Positions 5,742-6,258 of a stretch of 6,258 nucleotides of DNA are shown here, piece after piece. The number at the start of each line of letters is the position of its first letter. The first letter of the stretch is position 1. A program made the translations under genes and the position numbers. This DNA is from Clostridia bacterium (GTDB lineage Bacteria; Bacillota; Clostridia; Christensenellales; Aristaeellaceae), in contig JAFSZW010000348.1 in NCBI GenBank assembly GCA_017458865.1, positions 1 through 6,258 on the forward strand, read 5' to 3'. The notes under the pieces were generated by a model. That model was given only the letters and a program-made list of their open reading frames with translations. It made no database searches and had not been told where the DNA came from.

Positions 5742-6258
5742 ATGGATAAGAAATGGTGGCAAAACAGTGTTGTATATCAGATTTATCCGAGGAGCTTTCA
5801 GGACAGCAACGGAGATGGCATTGGGGATATCCCCGGGATCACGTCGCGCCTTGAGTATATTGCAAACCTTGGCGCAGATGTAATCTGGCTTTCACCGGTC
5901 TATGCGTCCCCAAATGATGACAACGGGTATGATATCAGCGACTATCAGGCCATTATGCCGGAATTCGGGACCATGGAAGATTTTGACGAGATGCTGGCAA
6001 AGGCGCATAGCCTCGGGCTCAAAATCGTCATGGACCTGGTGGTCAACCATACATCAGATGAACATCGCTGGTTTAAGGAAGCGCGGAAGTCAAAGGATAA
6101 TCCGTACCGGGATTACTATATCTGGCGGGATCCCAAACCGGGAACGGAGCCGGGGGTCTATGGTTCCGAGCCGAACAACTGGGGATCCTGTTTCGGCGGC
6201 AGCGCGTGGCAGTATGATGAGACGACCGGCCAGTACTACCTGCATCTCTTTTCCAAGA
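5742..6258 (+). CDS. Alpha-glucosidase / oligo-1,6-glucosidase, GH13 family (5' part)
   Basis: The first 172 codons of a cytoplasmic glycoside hydrolase are present; the window ends inside the gene. The N-terminus WWQNSVVYQIYPRSF (5-19) opens the (beta/alpha)8 barrel. DSNGDGIGD (21-29) matches the calcium-binding loop of oligo-1,6-glucosidases. LGADVIWLSPVY (43-54) and NGYDISDY (61-68) follow, with conserved region I DLVVNH at 98-103. The domain B start is typical: SKDNPYRDYYIW (117-128), then SEPNNWGS (142-149) and SAWQYDETTGQYYLHLFSK. It closely resembles B. subtilis MalL, which releases glucose from maltose, isomaltose or sucrose-like oligosaccharides. The catalytic Asp, Glu and Asp and the residue separating alpha-1,4 from alpha-1,6 specificity lie past the window edge, so trehalose-6-phosphate hydrolase (TreA) or dextran glucosidase remain possible. 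The family is usually about 550-560 residues. There is no signal peptide. Confidence 0.92.
   Translation, partial: MDKKWWQNSVVYQIYPRSFQDSNGDGIGDIPGITSRLEYIANLGADVIWLSPVYASPNDDNGYDISDYQAIMPEFGTMEDFDEMLAKAHSLGLKIVMDLVVNHTSDEHRWFKEARKSKDNPYRDYYIWRDPKPGTEPGVYGSEPNNWGSCFGGSAWQYDETTGQYYLHLFSK

Noticed and set aside
5572..5883. Open frame of 103 codons on the + strand entering the glucosidase gene
   Set aside because: It spans the promoter and overlaps the GH13 start in a different frame, with no good ribosome binding site and no family resemblance.
63..5883. A functional sugar-uptake link between the opp genes, the secreted protein and the glucosidase
   Set aside because: Some Opp-like importers carry oligosaccharides, but the ATPases are AmiE/AmiF-like (peptide type), and terminator candidates and a separate promoter divide the genes. 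Adjacency alone does not support one pathway.
1..6258. CRISPR array, tRNA/rRNA genes, insertion sequence or phage genes
   Set aside because: No regularly spaced direct repeats, cloverleaf-like sequence, transposase motif or phage protein was seen on either strand.

Overview
The window looks like Bacillota (Firmicutes) DNA, probably from a Clostridia-type gut or rumen lineage. The evidence is strong AGGAGG-type ribosome binding sites, AmiE/AmiF-like oligopeptide ABC ATPases, a secreted protein ending in a BspA-type leucine-rich-repeat motif, and a MalL-like GH13 alpha-glucosidase with a possible CcpA (cre) site. The placement comes from family resemblance only. All genes are on the + strand.

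Region 1 (1-3238) is the 3' part of an oligopeptide transporter operon: the last 21 codons of an OppB-type permease, then complete oppC, oppD and oppF. The genes are tightly packed (4-nt ATGA overlap, 4-nt gap, 8-nt overlap), each with its own Shine-Dalgarno, so translation is probably coupled. Together they would form the two membrane subunits and two ATPases of one importer. No substrate-binding protein (OppA) is in the window; it may lie upstream of oppB. Both ATPases belong to the lineage without the Cys-rich C-terminal motif. A short hairpin with a U-rich 3' side (3271-3296) probably ends the operon.

Region 2 (3368-5440) encodes a 690-residue secreted protein of unknown function. It has a signal peptide, six recognisable tandem beta-sandwich-like repeats (each closing with a small-residue/Gly-x-Tyr strand) and a short C-terminal LRR_5/BspA-like cap. 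There is no visible cell-wall anchor and no known catalytic motif. It is the least explained element here. The gene appears less GC-rich than the opp genes.

Region 3 (5441-5741) is a 301-nt intergenic stretch with a probable terminator (5523-5559), a perfect TATAAT -10 box (5677-5682) and a 12/14 match to the cre consensus overlapping that box. Region 4 (5742-end) is the first 172 codons of a GH13 alpha-glucosidase/oligo-1,6-glucosidase, cut by the window edge before its catalytic residues. It appears to be a separate, possibly catabolite-repressed, transcription unit. No tRNA, rRNA, CRISPR array, insertion sequence or phage gene was recognised.
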